NCBI RefSeq assembly: GCF_947499695.1
Contig: NZ_CANMPQ010000005.1
Span: forward strand, 62,001 to 126,000
DNA length: 64,000 nucleotides
Direction: 5' to 3'
Source: an uncultured Allomuricauda sp.
GTDB lineage: Bacteria; Bacteroidota; Bacteroidia; Flavobacteriales; Flavobacteriaceae
Shown here: positions 13,528 through 23,164 of the stretch, one piece after another
How the letters are laid out: each line of letters starts with the position of its first letter
Position numbering within the stretch: position 1 is the first letter of the stretch
The notes under the pieces: generated by a model
Told to the model about the DNA's origin: nothing
Databases searched by the model: none
The model's input: only the letters and a program-made list of their open reading frames with translations
Position numbers and translations under genes: made by a program

Positions 13528-13546
13528 TAAATTTGTTTAACGTTTA
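13528..13546 (+). promoter_or_regulatory. -7 element TAAATTTG and GTTTA repeats before the carotenoid operon
   Basis: A perfect TAnnTTTG (13528-13535) runs into GTTTA-AC-GTTTA (13535-13546), 11 bases before the regulator start. A -33 TTTG is not evident, as expected for promoters needing a MerR-type activator or with weak -33. The tandem GTTTA could be an operator for the regulator itself. The element also rules out a TTG start at 13533. Confidence 0.5.
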
Positions 13547-13556
13547 TATCAAAAAG

Positions 13557-14456
13557 ATGAACAATGTAAAAGCTTCCTTCAGTATTCGAGACATGGAAAA
13601 CCTGTCTGGAATTAAAGCACATACCATTCGAATCTGGGAAAAGAGGTACAACCTGTTTACTCCTGAAAGAACAGATACAAACATTAGAACTTATAGTATA
13701 GGAAGTCTTCAAAAGTTGTTGAACATAACCTTGCTGTATAATAATGGTTACAAGATTTCCAAAATAGCCAAGATTGATGAAGGTCAGATACCGATTATGG
13801 TGCGGGAAATTGTTTCCAACAATAGTGAAAAAAGCCATGCCATCAACGCTTTCAAATTGGCCATGGTCAATTTCGACCAAACCCTGTTTTTAAACACGTA
13901 TAGCAGTCTACTCTCCGAAAAATCATTCAGGGAAATTTTCTCTGACGTTTTCATTCCATTGTTGAATGAACTTGGTCTTCTTTGGCAAACCGATACCATA
14001 AGTCCTGCTCACGAGCATTTTATAACTCATTTGATCAAGCAAAAGCTGTACATCAATACAGAAAAGCTTCAAATGTCCGAGCCCACTAAAAAGGATAAGG
14101 TTTTTGCACTCTTTTTGCCTGAGAATGAAATTCATGAATTAGGATTACTTTATATCAATTATGAAATTACCCTTAGGGGGTATAAGTCAATTTATCTTGG
14201 ACAGACCATGCCTATTGATAGTCTGGAAGATTTATTGAAGTATCATGACAATCTCACCTTCCTCTCTTACTTTACTGTTTCGCCTACGAAGGATGAGTTA
14301 ACCTCCTATTTCGAAAAATTCTCAAACACCTTAAACGCAACCGGCAATTCAAGTCTATATGTTCTTGGTCATCAAATACAATATGTTGACAAAGACAATC
14401 TACCTGACAATATAAAAATATTCGAATCTATAGATCAAGTCATCGGTTCTTTGTAA
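13557..14456 (+). CDS. CarH/LitR-like B12-binding MerR regulator
   Basis: 299 residues. N-terminal MerR HTH (about 8-75: FSIRDMENLSGIKAHTIRIW). Then comes a helical cap with the light-sensor signature Wx9EH (Trp143, Glu153, His154) and a cobalamin domain with the ExHxxG motif (Glu191, His193, Gly196), where the His is the lower axial ligand. These motifs define CarH, which holds adenosylcobalamin in the dark as a DNA-bound tetramer and lets go in light. It sits 20 bases upstream of crtI in the same direction, so it probably controls both itself and carotenoid synthesis. Light response is inferred from the motifs. Confidence 0.85.
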   Translation: MNNVKASFSIRDMENLSGIKAHTIRIWEKRYNLFTPERTDTNIRTYSIGSLQKLLNITLLYNNGYKISKIAKIDEGQIPIMVREIVSNNSEKSHAINAFKLAMVNFDQTLFLNTYSSLLSEKSFREIFSDVFIPLLNELGLLWQTDTISPAHEHFITHLIKQKLYINTEKLQMSEPTKKDKVFALFLPENEIHELGLLYINYEITLRGYKSIYLGQTMPIDSLEDLLKYHDNLTFLSYFTVSPTKDELTSYFEKFSNTLNATGNSSLYVLGHQIQYVDKDNLPDNIKIFESIDQVIGSL

Positions 14457-14476
14457 CAGCTGTCCCAAATCAAAAA

Positions 14477-15931
14477 ATGAAAAAAGTAATAGTTATCGGT
14501 TCGGGCTTTTCGTCATTATCTGCAGCTTGTTATCTAGCGAAGGAAGGCTTTGAGGTGGAACTATTCGAAAAAAATTCTACTGTTGGCGGAAGGGCCAGGC
14601 AATTCAAAAGAGATGGATTTACTTTTGACATGGGTCCAAGCTGGTATTGGATGCCTGACATTTTTGATAAGTTTTTCGCTGATTTCGGTAAAAAAACCTC
14701 TGATTACTATCAGTTGGACAAACTCGATCCTGCCTATAAGGTTTTCTTTCAAGACGATATCATCACCATTGGTGATTGCATGGACAAAATCTGTGATGAG
14801 TTTGAACGTATAGAACCCGGAAGCGCAAGCCAGTTAAAAAGTTTTATCACCAAAGCGCAAGACAACTATGATATTGCGATCAATAAAGTAGTGCTTCGCC
14901 CAGGATTGTCCCCCATGGAACTTGTTACCAAAGAGACGGTACTTCGTGTAGACCAATTTTTCAAAACTATAAGCCATGAAGTGCGCAAGCGCTTCAAAAA
15001 TCCAAAGTTGATTGCGGTTCTGGAATTTCCTGTATTATTCTTGGGAGCAAAGCCAAGTAAAACCCCTTCCTTTTACAGTTTTATGAATTTTGCTGATTTT
15101 GGATTAGGCACTTGGCATCCAAAGGGTGGTATGTATCAAATCATCAAGGCTATGAAAGATTTGGCATTGGAACTTGGGGTTAACATGAAAACCGACAGTC
15201 CTGTAGAGCAAATTCTAATAGAAAATAGCATTGTCAAAGGAATTAAAAGTAATGGTTCAGAGCATATAGCTGATTTGGTGGTAAGTGGAGCTGATTATCA
15301 TCATTCCGAAAATCTCCTACCAAAAAAGTTTAGGCAGTATTCCGAAAAATATTGGGATACCCGCACATATGCTCCATCATCATTACTGTTTTATATTGGT
15401 TTTAGCCAGAAGCTAAGTAATGTAGAACATCATAACTTATTTTTCGACACAGACTTTAATCAACACGCTAAAGAAATTTACGATAATCCGCAGTGGCCCA
15501 GTAAACCTTTGTTCTATGCCAATTTTCCATCGGTAACAGATGCTACTATGGCTCCAAAAGGTTGCGAAACGGGGTTTTTTCTGGTTCCTATAGCTCCCGG
15601 TTTACAAGACACTCCGGAATTAAGAGCACAATATTTTGACATTGTGATGGATAGGTTCGTCCAACGCACCGGTCAAGATGCCAAAAAATCCATTATCTTT
15701 AAAGAGAGTTTCTGTGTAAAAGACTTTATTGAACAATACAATTCTTATAAAGGCAATGCCTACGGTATGGCTAATACATTGCGCCAAACAGCCTTTTTAA
15801 GACCTAACCTCAAAAGTAGCAAAGTAGAAAATTTGTTTTTTACGGGTCAGCTCACTGTTCCGGGGCCAGGTGTTCCACCATCATTGATTTCCGGAAAATT
15901 GGTGTCTGACCTGATAACCAAAAAAACGTAA
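14477..15931 (+). CDS. crtI: phytoene desaturase
   Basis: 484 residues. N-terminal dinucleotide fold (VIGSGFSSLSAACYLAKEG, then VELFEKNSTVGGRAR) and the C-terminal carotenoid-desaturase signature TGQLTVPGPGVPPSLISGK. It introduces double bonds into phytoene to give lycopene, using FAD, at the membrane surface. The length matches bacterial CrtI. It is followed after 4 bases by phytoene synthase and preceded by the CarH-like regulator, so the operon is regulator-crtI-crtB-crtZ. A four-step versus fewer-step product cannot be read from sequence. Confidence 0.93.
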   Translation: MKKVIVIGSGFSSLSAACYLAKEGFEVELFEKNSTVGGRARQFKRDGFTFDMGPSWYWMPDIFDKFFADFGKKTSDYYQLDKLDPAYKVFFQDDIITIGDCMDKICDEFERIEPGSASQLKSFITKAQDNYDIAINKVVLRPGLSPMELVTKETVLRVDQFFKTISHEVRKRFKNPKLIAVLEFPVLFLGAKPSKTPSFYSFMNFADFGLGTWHPKGGMYQIIKAMKDLALELGVNMKTDSPVEQILIENSIVKGIKSNGSEHIADLVVSGADYHHSENLLPKKFRQYSEKYWDTRTYAPSSLLFYIGFSQKLSNVEHHNLFFDTDFNQHAKEIYDNPQWPSKPLFYANFPSVTDATMAPKGCETGFFLVPIAPGLQDTPELRAQYFDIVMDRFVQRTGQDAKKSIIFKESFCVKDFIEQYNSYKGNAYGMANTLRQTAFLRPNLKSSKVENLFFTGQLTVPGPGVPPSLISGKLVSDLITKKT

Positions 15932-15935
15932 GACC

Positions 15936-16775
15936 ATGAAAACTATTTTTGACCGTGTTTCCTACGATTGCAGTAAAATTGTAACTGAAACCTACAGTAC
16001 CTCATTTGCCCTGGCAACCAAAATGTTGGCCACCTCTATTCGAAAGGATATTTACAATATCTATGGCTTTGTTCGCTTTGCGGATGAAATTGTTGACACT
16101 TTTCACGATTATGATAAGAAAGTACTTTTCGAAAATTTTGAAACGGCATTGGAAGCCTCAATTCAAAATAAGATAAGTCTAAACCCCATTTTAAACTCTT
16201 TTCAACATACCTATCATAAATATGGTATTCCACATCATCTTGTGGAGGCTTTCATGAAGAGCATGCGCATGGATTTGACCAAAAAGAAATACAGTACCTA
16301 TAGTGAGTACAAAGAATACATTTATGGTTCTGCTGACGTGGTGGGATTGATGTGCCTTTGCGTTTTTGTAGATGGGGATAAAAATAAATATGAAGAATTA
16401 AAGGAATCTGCTATGGCCTTAGGTTCAGCTTTCCAAAAAGTGAATTTCCTCAGAGATCTCAAAGCAGATTATGAAGATTTGGAACGCACCTATTTTCCAA
16501 ATACGAACTTGATGGAATTGGATGAGATTTCGAAAAAGAGAATTGTGGACGAAATTAAAGCGGATTTTGAATTGGGATACTCGGGAATTGTAAAACTTCC
16601 AGAGCAGGCCAAATTTGGGGTATACACGGCCTATAGGTATTATAAAAAGTTACTTCAAAAGTTACAGAGCACACCACCTTTGGAAATAAAAAACACACGT
16701 ATTCGTGTTCCAAACTATCAAAAATTCGGACTTTTGGCTGAATCTTATGTGAATTACAAATTACAACTGCTCTAA
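15936..16775 (+). CDS. crtB: phytoene synthase
   Basis: 279 residues. It condenses two geranylgeranyl diphosphates to phytoene. Both Asp-rich motifs of squalene/phytoene synthases are present: RFADEIVDTF (about 47-56) and NFLRDLKADYEDLERTYFP (about 170-188), which bind the diphosphates through magnesium. Slightly shorter than many homologues but within range. It starts 4 bases after crtI and its stop abuts the crtZ start, indicating one message. Confidence 0.93.
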   Translation: MKTIFDRVSYDCSKIVTETYSTSFALATKMLATSIRKDIYNIYGFVRFADEIVDTFHDYDKKVLFENFETALEASIQNKISLNPILNSFQHTYHKYGIPHHLVEAFMKSMRMDLTKKKYSTYSEYKEYIYGSADVVGLMCLCVFVDGDKNKYEELKESAMALGSAFQKVNFLRDLKADYEDLERTYFPNTNLMELDEISKKRIVDEIKADFELGYSGIVKLPEQAKFGVYTAYRYYKKLLQKLQSTPPLEIKNTRIRVPNYQKFGLLAESYVNYKLQLL

Positions 16776-17225
16776 ATGAAAGTTCTTTTTTGGATACTCA
16801 TTTTTCTGGCCACCTTTTCTGTAATGGAATTTATGGCATGGTTTACCCATAAATACGTGATGCACGGATTTTTATGGAATCTTCACAAGGATCATCACAA
16901 AAAAGACCATGATTCTTGGTTCGAACGTAATGACGCTTTTTTTATTTTCTATGCCGTAGTAAGTATGGTCTGTTTTTATTTGGGAGCACAGACTGAATTC
17001 TGGTACGGATGGCCGCTCGGTTTTGGAATTTTAGCTTATGGAATTGCGTATTTCCTGGTGCATGATATTTTTATCCATCAACGCTTTAAGCTATTTAGAA
17101 ATGCCAATAATTGGTACGCTAGAGGTGTTCGAAGAGCACATAAAATCCATCACAAACATTTAGGGAAAAAAGAAGGTGAATGTTTTGGAATGCTGTTGGT
17201 TCCCTTTAAATATTTCAGAAAATAG
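16776..17225 (+). CDS. crtZ: beta-carotene hydroxylase
   Basis: 149 residues, integral membrane di-iron hydroxylase of the fatty-acid hydroxylase superfamily. His clusters are visible: HKYVMH (HX4H), HKDHHKKDHD, HDIFIHQRF and HKIHHKHLG, plus three to four membrane helices. It hydroxylates the rings of beta-carotene to form zeaxanthin, the typical yellow pigment of the family. The gene starts immediately after the crtB stop and converges with the TlpA-like gene 2 bases downstream. Lycopene cyclase is not next to it. Confidence 0.92.
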   Translation: MKVLFWILIFLATFSVMEFMAWFTHKYVMHGFLWNLHKDHHKKDHDSWFERNDAFFIFYAVVSMVCFYLGAQTEFWYGWPLGFGILAYGIAYFLVHDIFIHQRFKLFRNANNWYARGVRRAHKIHHKHLGKKEGECFGMLLVPFKYFRK

Positions 17226-17227
17226 AA

Positions 17228-17788
17228 TTACTCTATTAATAGCTGGTCCAGTAGTTTTCTTATTCTACCTGAATTCCAATTGGCTGCACCTTTTTCATCC
17301 ACCACTATTTTTCCAGATTTATTGATGACATATGTCGCAGGTATGCTTTTGGAAAAAAACTCCTCTGGAACCTGGGAAGCTCCAAAATAGACTGGTAAAT
17401 CATAACCTTTTTTGTCCAAAAACTGTTTGACTTCCCCCCCCTCTTCATTGGTGACAAAAACAAAATTTACCTTGTCACCGTAATCCTTATACAGTTTATC
17501 AAGGCTTGGTAATTCAGCTACGCAGGGAGGGCACCATGTGGCCCAAAGGTTTACCAAAACCACTTCTCCCCTATTAGCATCAAAATTAGCCCGATTTCCC
17601 TCCAAATCAGTTAATCTCCAATCATAATTCGATAAGGTATTTTGCTTATCGGTTTCTATAACCTCCGCACTTCTCGCAAACAGTTTACCCACAAATACCT
17701 TTGCATGAAAACCCACGGGGGTAAACACAATTAAAACAATAACCAATATCCAAACGGCATTGCCCAGCTGTTCTTTAGTAAACTTCAT
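17228..17788 (-). CDS. TlpA-like thioredoxin, membrane-anchored
   Basis: 186 residues from the ATG 4 bases after the upstream stop. An ATG 15 bases earlier would overlap that gene. N-terminal anchor helix (AVWILVIVLIVFTPVGF), then a thioredoxin domain with an intact active site WCPPC in LWATWCPPCVAEL and cis-Pro in KSIPATYVINKSG. It should work in the periplasm as a thiol-disulfide reductase. It forms a tandem pair with an upstream paralogue that has lost both cysteines. Confidence 0.88.
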   Translation of the reverse strand: MKFTKEQLGNAVWILVIVLIVFTPVGFHAKVFVGKLFARSAEVIETDKQNTLSNYDWRLTDLEGNRANFDANRGEVVLVNLWATWCPPCVAELPSLDKLYKDYGDKVNFVFVTNEEGGEVKQFLDKKGYDLPVYFGASQVPEEFFSKSIPATYVINKSGKIVVDEKGAANWNSGRIRKLLDQLLIE

Positions 17789-17792
17789 ACGA

Positions 17793-18353
17793 TTATTCAG
17801 CAATCAATTCATCCAATAAATTGTATACCTTGGTCGTACTCCAGTCTGCAATCTTTCTTTTGTAAATGACAATATTTCCTGTTTTGTCAATAAGGTAAGA
17901 AGATGGCACCTCTTCCGGATTGATAGGTGTTTTTTCTCCAATAATCAAATACGTCACAGGAAATGTAAATCCATGTTTATCCATGAATTCCTCAACCGGC
18001 GGGCGGTTTTCATTGGTAATAATGTAGAAATCTATTTTACCTTTATAAGCATCATACATTGCCTGAATACTTGATAGCTCAGCCTCACTTGGCAATCGCC
18101 ATGAAGCCCATAGGTTTATGAAGATCACATTGCCTTTAGACTCCTCAAAATTGAAGAAATTCCAATCCGCATCCTTTAGTTTCCAGTCGTAATCCGTGAT
18201 TTTTTCACGTTTCGCCTCTTCTATAATTGGAGGTGAGGTCGCAAAGAGTTGATTCAGTAAAATTTTGCCATAGTGCCCCATCGGAGTGACAAAAAAGGAA
18301 AGCACAAAAAGAATGATGGCAATATTAAAAACGGTCTTTTTACTGATTTTCAT
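17793..18353 (-). CDS. TlpA-like thioredoxin lacking the CxxC
   Basis: 186 residues, closely similar in layout to the downstream gene: anchor helix (IILFVLSFFVTPMGHYG) and thioredoxin fold. The active site reads LWASWRLPSEAEL where WCxxC is expected, so both cysteines are replaced (Arg and Ser), while the cis-Pro region (EVPSSYLIDKTG) is kept. It cannot do thiol-disulfide exchange at this site. A regulatory, chaperone or heterodimer role with the active paralogue is possible. Transcribed first in a two-gene unit. Confidence 0.85.
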   Translation of the reverse strand: MKISKKTVFNIAIILFVLSFFVTPMGHYGKILLNQLFATSPPIIEEAKREKITDYDWKLKDADWNFFNFEESKGNVIFINLWASWRLPSEAELSSIQAMYDAYKGKIDFYIITNENRPPVEEFMDKHGFTFPVTYLIIGEKTPINPEEVPSSYLIDKTGNIVIYKRKIADWSTTKVYNLLDELIAE

Positions 18354-18380
18354 TAGTTTAGGGTTAGATTAAAACAAAAA

Positions 18381-18405
18381 AACTCCTGATGCAATATCAG
18401 GAGTT
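18381..18405 (-). terminator. terminator of the aconitase gene
   Basis: A 10-bp perfect stem (AACTCCTGAT / ATCAGGAGTT) with a 5-base loop, followed on the minus strand by TTTTTGTTTT. It lies 25 bases after the aconitase stop and separates it from the TlpA pair. Confidence 0.85.
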
Positions 18406-18429
18406 TCTTTGAATTATCCCTAAAGTATT

Positions 18430-20700
18430 TTAGGCATTCTCTTTTTTAATCACATTTAAGGCAGAACCTTCATTGAACCAATGAATTTGTGATTCGTTGT
18501 ACGAATGGTTCGCAATAATGGTATCCTTGCTTCCATCGGCATGTATCACTTCTAACGTCAATGGTTTACCAGGAGTGAATTCTGAAATATCAACAAAGTT
18601 GAAAGTATCATCTTCCTGGATTAAGTCATAATCATTTTCATTAGCAAAAGTCAATGCCAACATTCCTTGTTTTTTCAAGTTTGTTTCATGAATTCTAGCA
18701 AAAGACTTGACCAATACCGCCGCAACTCCTAAATGACGAGGTTGCATCGCAGCATGTTCCCTTGAAGAGCCTTCTCCATAGTTGTGATCTCCCACCACTA
18801 TAGTACGTATACCTTCTTTTTTATAAGCACGTTGGGCATCTGGAACAGCCCCGTATTCTCCTGTCAACTGATTTTTGACAAAATTAGTCTGCTTGTTGAA
18901 TGCGTTAACTGCACCAATTAAGGTGTTGTTGGCAATATTATCTAGATGCCCGCGGTATCGTAACCAAGGACCTGCCATTGATATATGATCTGTAGTACAT
19001 TTGCCAAAAGGCTTAATAAGCAATTTAACCCCTTGAAGACTTTCTTTAGAAATTGGAACAAAAGGATCCAACAATTGAAGTCTCTCAGATGTTGGTGAAA
19101 CCACAACTTGCACTCCACTTCCATCTTCCATAGGCGCTATAAAACCAGCGTCTTCAACAGCAAACCCTTCCGGAGGAAGTTCGTACCCTCTTGGTTCGTC
19201 CAACATTACCTCTTCTCCATCCTCATTGATTAATTTGTCGGTAACAGGATTAAAATCCAGACGCCCTGCAATAGCGATTGCTGTTACCAACTCTGGTGAG
19301 CCAACAAAGGCCAAGGTATTTGGATTTCCATCTGCACGCTTCGCAAAGTTTCTGTTGAAAGAATGAACGATGGTATTTCTTGGTCCATCTGCAGCTTTAT
19401 CACCATAACGATCCCACATTCCAATACAAGGTCCGCAAGCGTTGGCAAAAACTGTTGCTCCAATGGCGTCAAAAGTATCTATAAAACCATCCCTGTCGAT
19501 TGTATAGCGCACCTGCTCCGATCCTGGGGTAATGGTAAATTTTGATTTCGTTTTTAGGTTTTTATCTGTAACCTGTTTTGCCAAGGATGCAGCTCTTGAA
19601 ATATCTTCATAGGATGAGTTCGTACATGAGCCAATCAATCCAACCTCAACGTTCAACGGCCAATCATTCGCTTTGGCAGCTTCACTCATCTTAGAAATTG
19701 GAGTAGCCAAATCTGGAGTGAATGGACCATTCAAGTGTGGTTCCAATTCATTCAAGTTGATTTCAATCAACTGATCAAAGTATTGCTCAGGATTCGCATA
19801 CACCTCCGCATCGGCTGTTAGATGCTCTTTTACCTCTAAAGCAGCATCAGCAACATCAGCCCTATCGGTTGCCCTAAGGTAACGGTCCATGGATTCGTCA
19901 TAACCAAAAGTGGATGTTGTAGCTCCAACCTCCGCGCCCATATTACAAATGGTTCCCTTTCCAGTACAGGACATTGAGGTAGCACCTTCTCCAAAATATT
20001 CGATAATAGCCCCTGTTCCTCCTTTAGCGGTAAGAATATCGGCTACTTTTAAAATCACGTCTTTAGGAGCGGTCCAACCGGATAGTTTTCCAGTTAATTT
20101 TACTCCAATCAATTTAGGGAATTTCAATTCCCAAGGCATTCCGGCCATTACATCAACGGCATCTGCACCACCAACTCCGATGGCCACCATTCCAAGTCCT
20201 CCTGCATTTACAGTATGTGAATCGGTTCCTATCATCATTCCACCTGGAAACGCATAGTTTTCAAGCACAACTTGATGAATAATTCCCGCACCGGGCTTCC
20301 AAAAACCTATTCCGTATTTATTGGATACGGATTCCAAGAAATCGAAAACCTCATTACTAGTTTCGTTGGCTCTTTTTAAATCAGCACTGGCTCCGACTTT
20401 TGCCTGAATCAGGTGATCGCAATGCACGGTTGTAGGGACGGCCACTTTGGGTTTTCCAGCATGCATAAATTGCAAAAGTGCCATCTGGGCAGTTGCATCT
20501 TGACATGCCACCCTATCCGGTGCAAAATCCACATAGTCCTTGCCACGGGTAAATTGTGTGCTTGGAGCACCTTCCCAAAGGTGTGAATACAATATTTTTT
20601 CTGCAAGGGTCAAGGGTTTCCCAGATAGTTCACGAGCTTTTTCGATACGCTCTCCCATTGAGGCGTAAACACCCTTAATCATGTCAATGTCAAATGCCAT
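18430..20700 (-). CDS. acn: aconitate hydratase
   Basis: 756 residues, the length of mitochondrial-type aconitases common in Bacteroidota. Motifs: GTDSHT (substrate), [10 protein letters not shown] with the first cluster Cys, [12 protein letters not shown] with the other two, and C-terminal swivel motif [15 protein letters not shown] with active-site Ser and Arg. It interconverts citrate and isocitrate in the TCA cycle with a 4Fe-4S cluster. Transcribed alone with its own terminator. Confidence 0.96.
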   Translation of the reverse strand: MAFDIDMIKGVYASMGERIEKARELSGKPLTLAEKILYSHLWEGAPSTQFTRGKDYVDFAPDRVACQDATAQMALLQFMHAGKPKVAVPTTVHCDHLIQAKVGASADLKRANETSNEVFDFLESVSNKYGIGFWKPGAGIIHQVVLENYAFPGGMMIGTDSHTVNAGGLGMVAIGVGGADAVDVMAGMPWELKFPKLIGVKLTGKLSGWTAPKDVILKVADILTAKGGTGAIIEYFGEGATSMSCTGKGTICNMGAEVGATTSTFGYDESMDRYLRATDRADVADAALEVKEHLTADAEVYANPEQYFDQLIEINLNELEPHLNGPFTPDLATPISKMSEAAKANDWPLNVEVGLIGSCTNSSYEDISRAASLAKQVTDKNLKTKSKFTITPGSEQVRYTIDRDGFIDTFDAIGATVFANACGPCIGMWDRYGDKAADGPRNTIVHSFNRNFAKRADGNPNTLAFVGSPELVTAIAIAGRLDFNPVTDKLINEDGEEVMLDEPRGYELPPEGFAVEDAGFIAPMEDGSGVQVVVSPTSERLQLLDPFVPISKESLQGVKLLIKPFGKCTTDHISMAGPWLRYRGHLDNIANNTLIGAVNAFNKQTNFVKNQLTGEYGAVPDAQRAYKKEGIRTIVVGDHNYGEGSSREHAAMQPRHLGVAAVLVKSFARIHETNLKKQGMLALTFANENDYDLIQEDDTFNFVDISEFTPGKPLTLEVIHADGSKDTIIANHSYNESQIHWFNEGSALNVIKKENA

Positions 20701-20799
20701 TCTAGATTGGATTTAAGATTTTTACAATTCGGCTAATTTACTAAAATACCACCGATTTAGGAATTAGAATTTGGCAAATAAGTCGGTTGGATATTGTAT

Positions 20800-21753
20800 T
20801 TATAACAATTCTGAAATAATTTTTTCTTCAGAAATGCCTTCAGCCTCGGCTTTATAGTTTTTTAGTATCCTGTGCCGTAATATTCCTGCGGCAATTGCTT
20901 TAACATCTTCAATATCGGGAGAAAATTTTCCATGAATTGCTGCATGGGCCTTTGCGCCCAATACCAAATTTTGTGATGCTCGGGGTCCAGCCCCCCAATC
21001 CACATAGTTATTTACAAAATCCAAAGACCCTTCCATTCCCGGTCTAGTCTTATTGACCAATCTTACCGCATAATCAATAACATTATCAGGAACTGGTATT
21101 CTACGCACCAAATGCTGTACTTCGATAATTTCATCAGCGCTGAACAGCGTGTCGAGCTGTACCTCACTATCCGTGGTTGTTGATTTTACTACTTCTATCT
21201 CTTCTGAGATGGATGGGTATTTCAACTCAATAGCAAACATAAAACGGTCCAATTGAGCTTCTGGCAAGGGATAAGTACCCTCCTGCTCAATAGGGTTTTG
21301 TGTAGCCAGCACAAAATAGGGCATGCTCAACTTATATTGCTGTCCAGCAATGGTCACAGCCTTTTCCTGCATGGCTTCCAACAGAGCCGCCTGGGTCTTC
21401 GGAGGTGTACGGTTAATCTCATCCGCTAGAATGATATTTCCAAAAACCGGTCCTTTGATAAACTTGAAGTTTCTGTTTTGGTCAAGCACTTCACTACCCA
21501 AAATGTCACTTGGCATTAAGTCGGGGGTAAATTGAATTCTTTTAAAATCAAGACCGAGTGTTTGGGCAATTGTATTTACCATTAAGGTTTTGGCCAAACC
21601 TGGCACACCGATCAACAAGGAATGCCCACCTGTATAAATGGATAATAAAATTTGCTCAATTACTTCGTTTTGACCTACTATGACCTTAGCAATTTCGTCT
21701 TTTAGGGCCTGGTGTTTTTTTACAAGGTTTTCAACCGCGACAACGTCCGACAT
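20800..21753 (-). CDS. MoxR-family AAA+ ATPase
   Basis: 317 residues. Walker A GVPGLAKT, Walker B ILADEINR and sensor motif LATQNPIEQEGTYPLPEAQLD are intact. MoxR ATPases act as chaperones that mature or insert partner proteins, often with VWA-domain proteins; none is in view downstream here. It starts 4 bases after the peptidyl-prolyl isomerase gene and is the last gene of that operon, an arrangement also known in other flavobacteria, suggesting a link to envelope protein folding. Confidence 0.93.
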   Translation of the reverse strand: MSDVVAVENLVKKHQALKDEIAKVIVGQNEVIEQILLSIYTGGHSLLIGVPGLAKTLMVNTIAQTLGLDFKRIQFTPDLMPSDILGSEVLDQNRNFKFIKGPVFGNIILADEINRTPPKTQAALLEAMQEKAVTIAGQQYKLSMPYFVLATQNPIEQEGTYPLPEAQLDRFMFAIELKYPSISEEIEVVKSTTTDSEVQLDTLFSADEIIEVQHLVRRIPVPDNVIDYAVRLVNKTRPGMEGSLDFVNNYVDWGAGPRASQNLVLGAKAHAAIHGKFSPDIEDVKAIAAGILRHRILKNYKAEAEGISEEKIISELL

Positions 21754-21757
21754 GTAG

Positions 21758-23164
21758 TTATTTCTTTACCCAGTTATTTGCAAAATCGCAGCTTTTGTTA
21801 TCGGTATTTACGTGGATATAAGTGTCTTCGATATGCTCGTTCATCCAGTCCTTAATGGCATTGAATTGTTTCTCCCTTAAAGCCAATTCCTGTATTTTGA
21901 TGTAATCTTTGGCGAAATCCGCTTTGTGTTCATCATAGCGATTGGAGATTTTCATAATCTTGAATTTTGGCGCTCCTCCTCTTTGATCATCTTCGCGGAT
22001 GGGCCTTGAAATCTCTTCATCCTTTAGATTTCTTACTTGATTATACAAACTTGGATCCATTTTTGTCAACTCAAATCTCGAATCAAAATTGATTGGGTTT
22101 CTAAGGAGTCCACCGTCGAATTTAGTTTCTTTTTCCTCTGAAAAATTCAAAGCAGCATCAGCAAAAGTGTATTTTCCGTCCAAAATCTGCTGTCGGATAC
22201 TATCCAACTCTTTAACTGCCGTTTCAATCGCACTTTGCGGTATCTCTGGAATTAAAAGGATATGTCTTAAATCCAATTCTTGTCCTCTTATTTTTTCTAC
22301 ATAAATGATATGATACCCAAAATCAGATTCAAAAGGCTCCGAAATTTCCCCTTCTTGCAAACTAAAAGCCACGTCCTTAAATTCCTTTACAAAAGGGGTT
22401 TCTCTAGTCATGCTATAAAATCCACCTTTAGATTTTGAACCAGGATCTTGGGAATACAGAATTGCCTTAACATTAAAACTAGCATCGTTTTCTTCAACAT
22501 CCTGCTTAATTTGCTTAAGCCTATCAATCACCTTCTGTTTTTCTTCTTCTGGTGCAGTGGGTTGCTTTACAATCTGGGCTATTTCGAGCTCCGCTCCGAA
22601 AACCGGCCTTTCATTTTCGGGTATCTTACCAAAAAACTGACGGACTTCTTCTGGAGTCACCTCAATTTCTTCGACAATTTTTCCTTGCATTTTTTCGGAA
22701 AGCATTCGAAGTTTGTTGATCTCAAAAAGCTCCGTACGGAAACTTTCGATATCCTTTTTCTTATAAAACTTCAACACCTTTTCTATAGAACCTACTTGGG
22801 CTGTTAACTGCTGAATCTGCCTATCACTTTGAGCATTCACCTGATCATCTGAGACCAAAAGGCTATCCTGAACAGCCTGATGGGCATATAAACGGTCTTC
22901 CATCAATTTACCCAATACACCGCATCGTGTAAAATCTGCAGTTGATGCACCTTGACTTTTTAAATCAATAAATGTCTTTTCGATATCGGACTCAAGTATC
23001 ACATAATCCCCAATTACAGCTGCTATACCGTCCAACTTAACTTTTTTTATAACCTCAGTTGAGTCGTTCCTATTTAACGATACCTCATCGCTTTCTTGGG
23101 CGTTGCCAATCCCAACCACAGCAAAAAACGCCATGGCCAACATCATCTTATTCTTTATTTCCAT
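21758..23164 (-). CDS. periplasmic peptidyl-prolyl isomerase, SurA-like
   Basis: 468 residues from the ATG giving signal peptide MEIKNKMMLAMAFFAVVGIGNAQ; longer starts exist upstream but only add residues that spoil it. A SurA-like N-terminal helical region (about 40-175, IAAVIGDYVILESDIEK) is followed by two parvulin domains (about 185-290 with FGYHIIYVEKIRG, and 290-400). It should help outer-membrane proteins fold. Its start overlaps the end of the upstream lipoprotein isomerase by 17 bases. Confidence 0.88.
   Translation of the reverse strand: MEIKNKMMLAMAFFAVVGIGNAQESDEVSLNRNDSTEVIKKVKLDGIAAVIGDYVILESDIEKTFIDLKSQGASTADFTRCGVLGKLMEDRLYAHQAVQDSLLVSDDQVNAQSDRQIQQLTAQVGSIEKVLKFYKKKDIESFRTELFEINKLRMLSEKMQGKIVEEIEVTPEEVRQFFGKIPENERPVFGAELEIAQIVKQPTAPEEEKQKVIDRLKQIKQDVEENDASFNVKAILYSQDPGSKSKGGFYSMTRETPFVKEFKDVAFSLQEGEISEPFESDFGYHIIYVEKIRGQELDLRHILLIPEIPQSAIETAVKELDSIRQQILDGKYTFADAALNFSEEKETKFDGGLLRNPINFDSRFELTKMDPSLYNQVRNLKDEEISRPIREDDQRGGAPKFKIMKISNRYDEHKADFAKDYIKIQELALREKQFNAIKDWMNEHIEDTYIHVNTDNKSCDFANNWVKK

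Noticed and set aside
13533-13556. TTG start extending the MerR regulator by 8 residues
   Set aside because: The codon lies inside the TAAATTTG promoter element, upstream of any transcript start.
13434-13880. Leftward 148-codon frame over the MerR gene
   Set aside because: It is a shadow of the regulator gene, whose motifs are clear in the other strand.
19910-20257. 115-codon frame opposite aconitase
   Set aside because: Shadow of the conserved aconitase coding strand.
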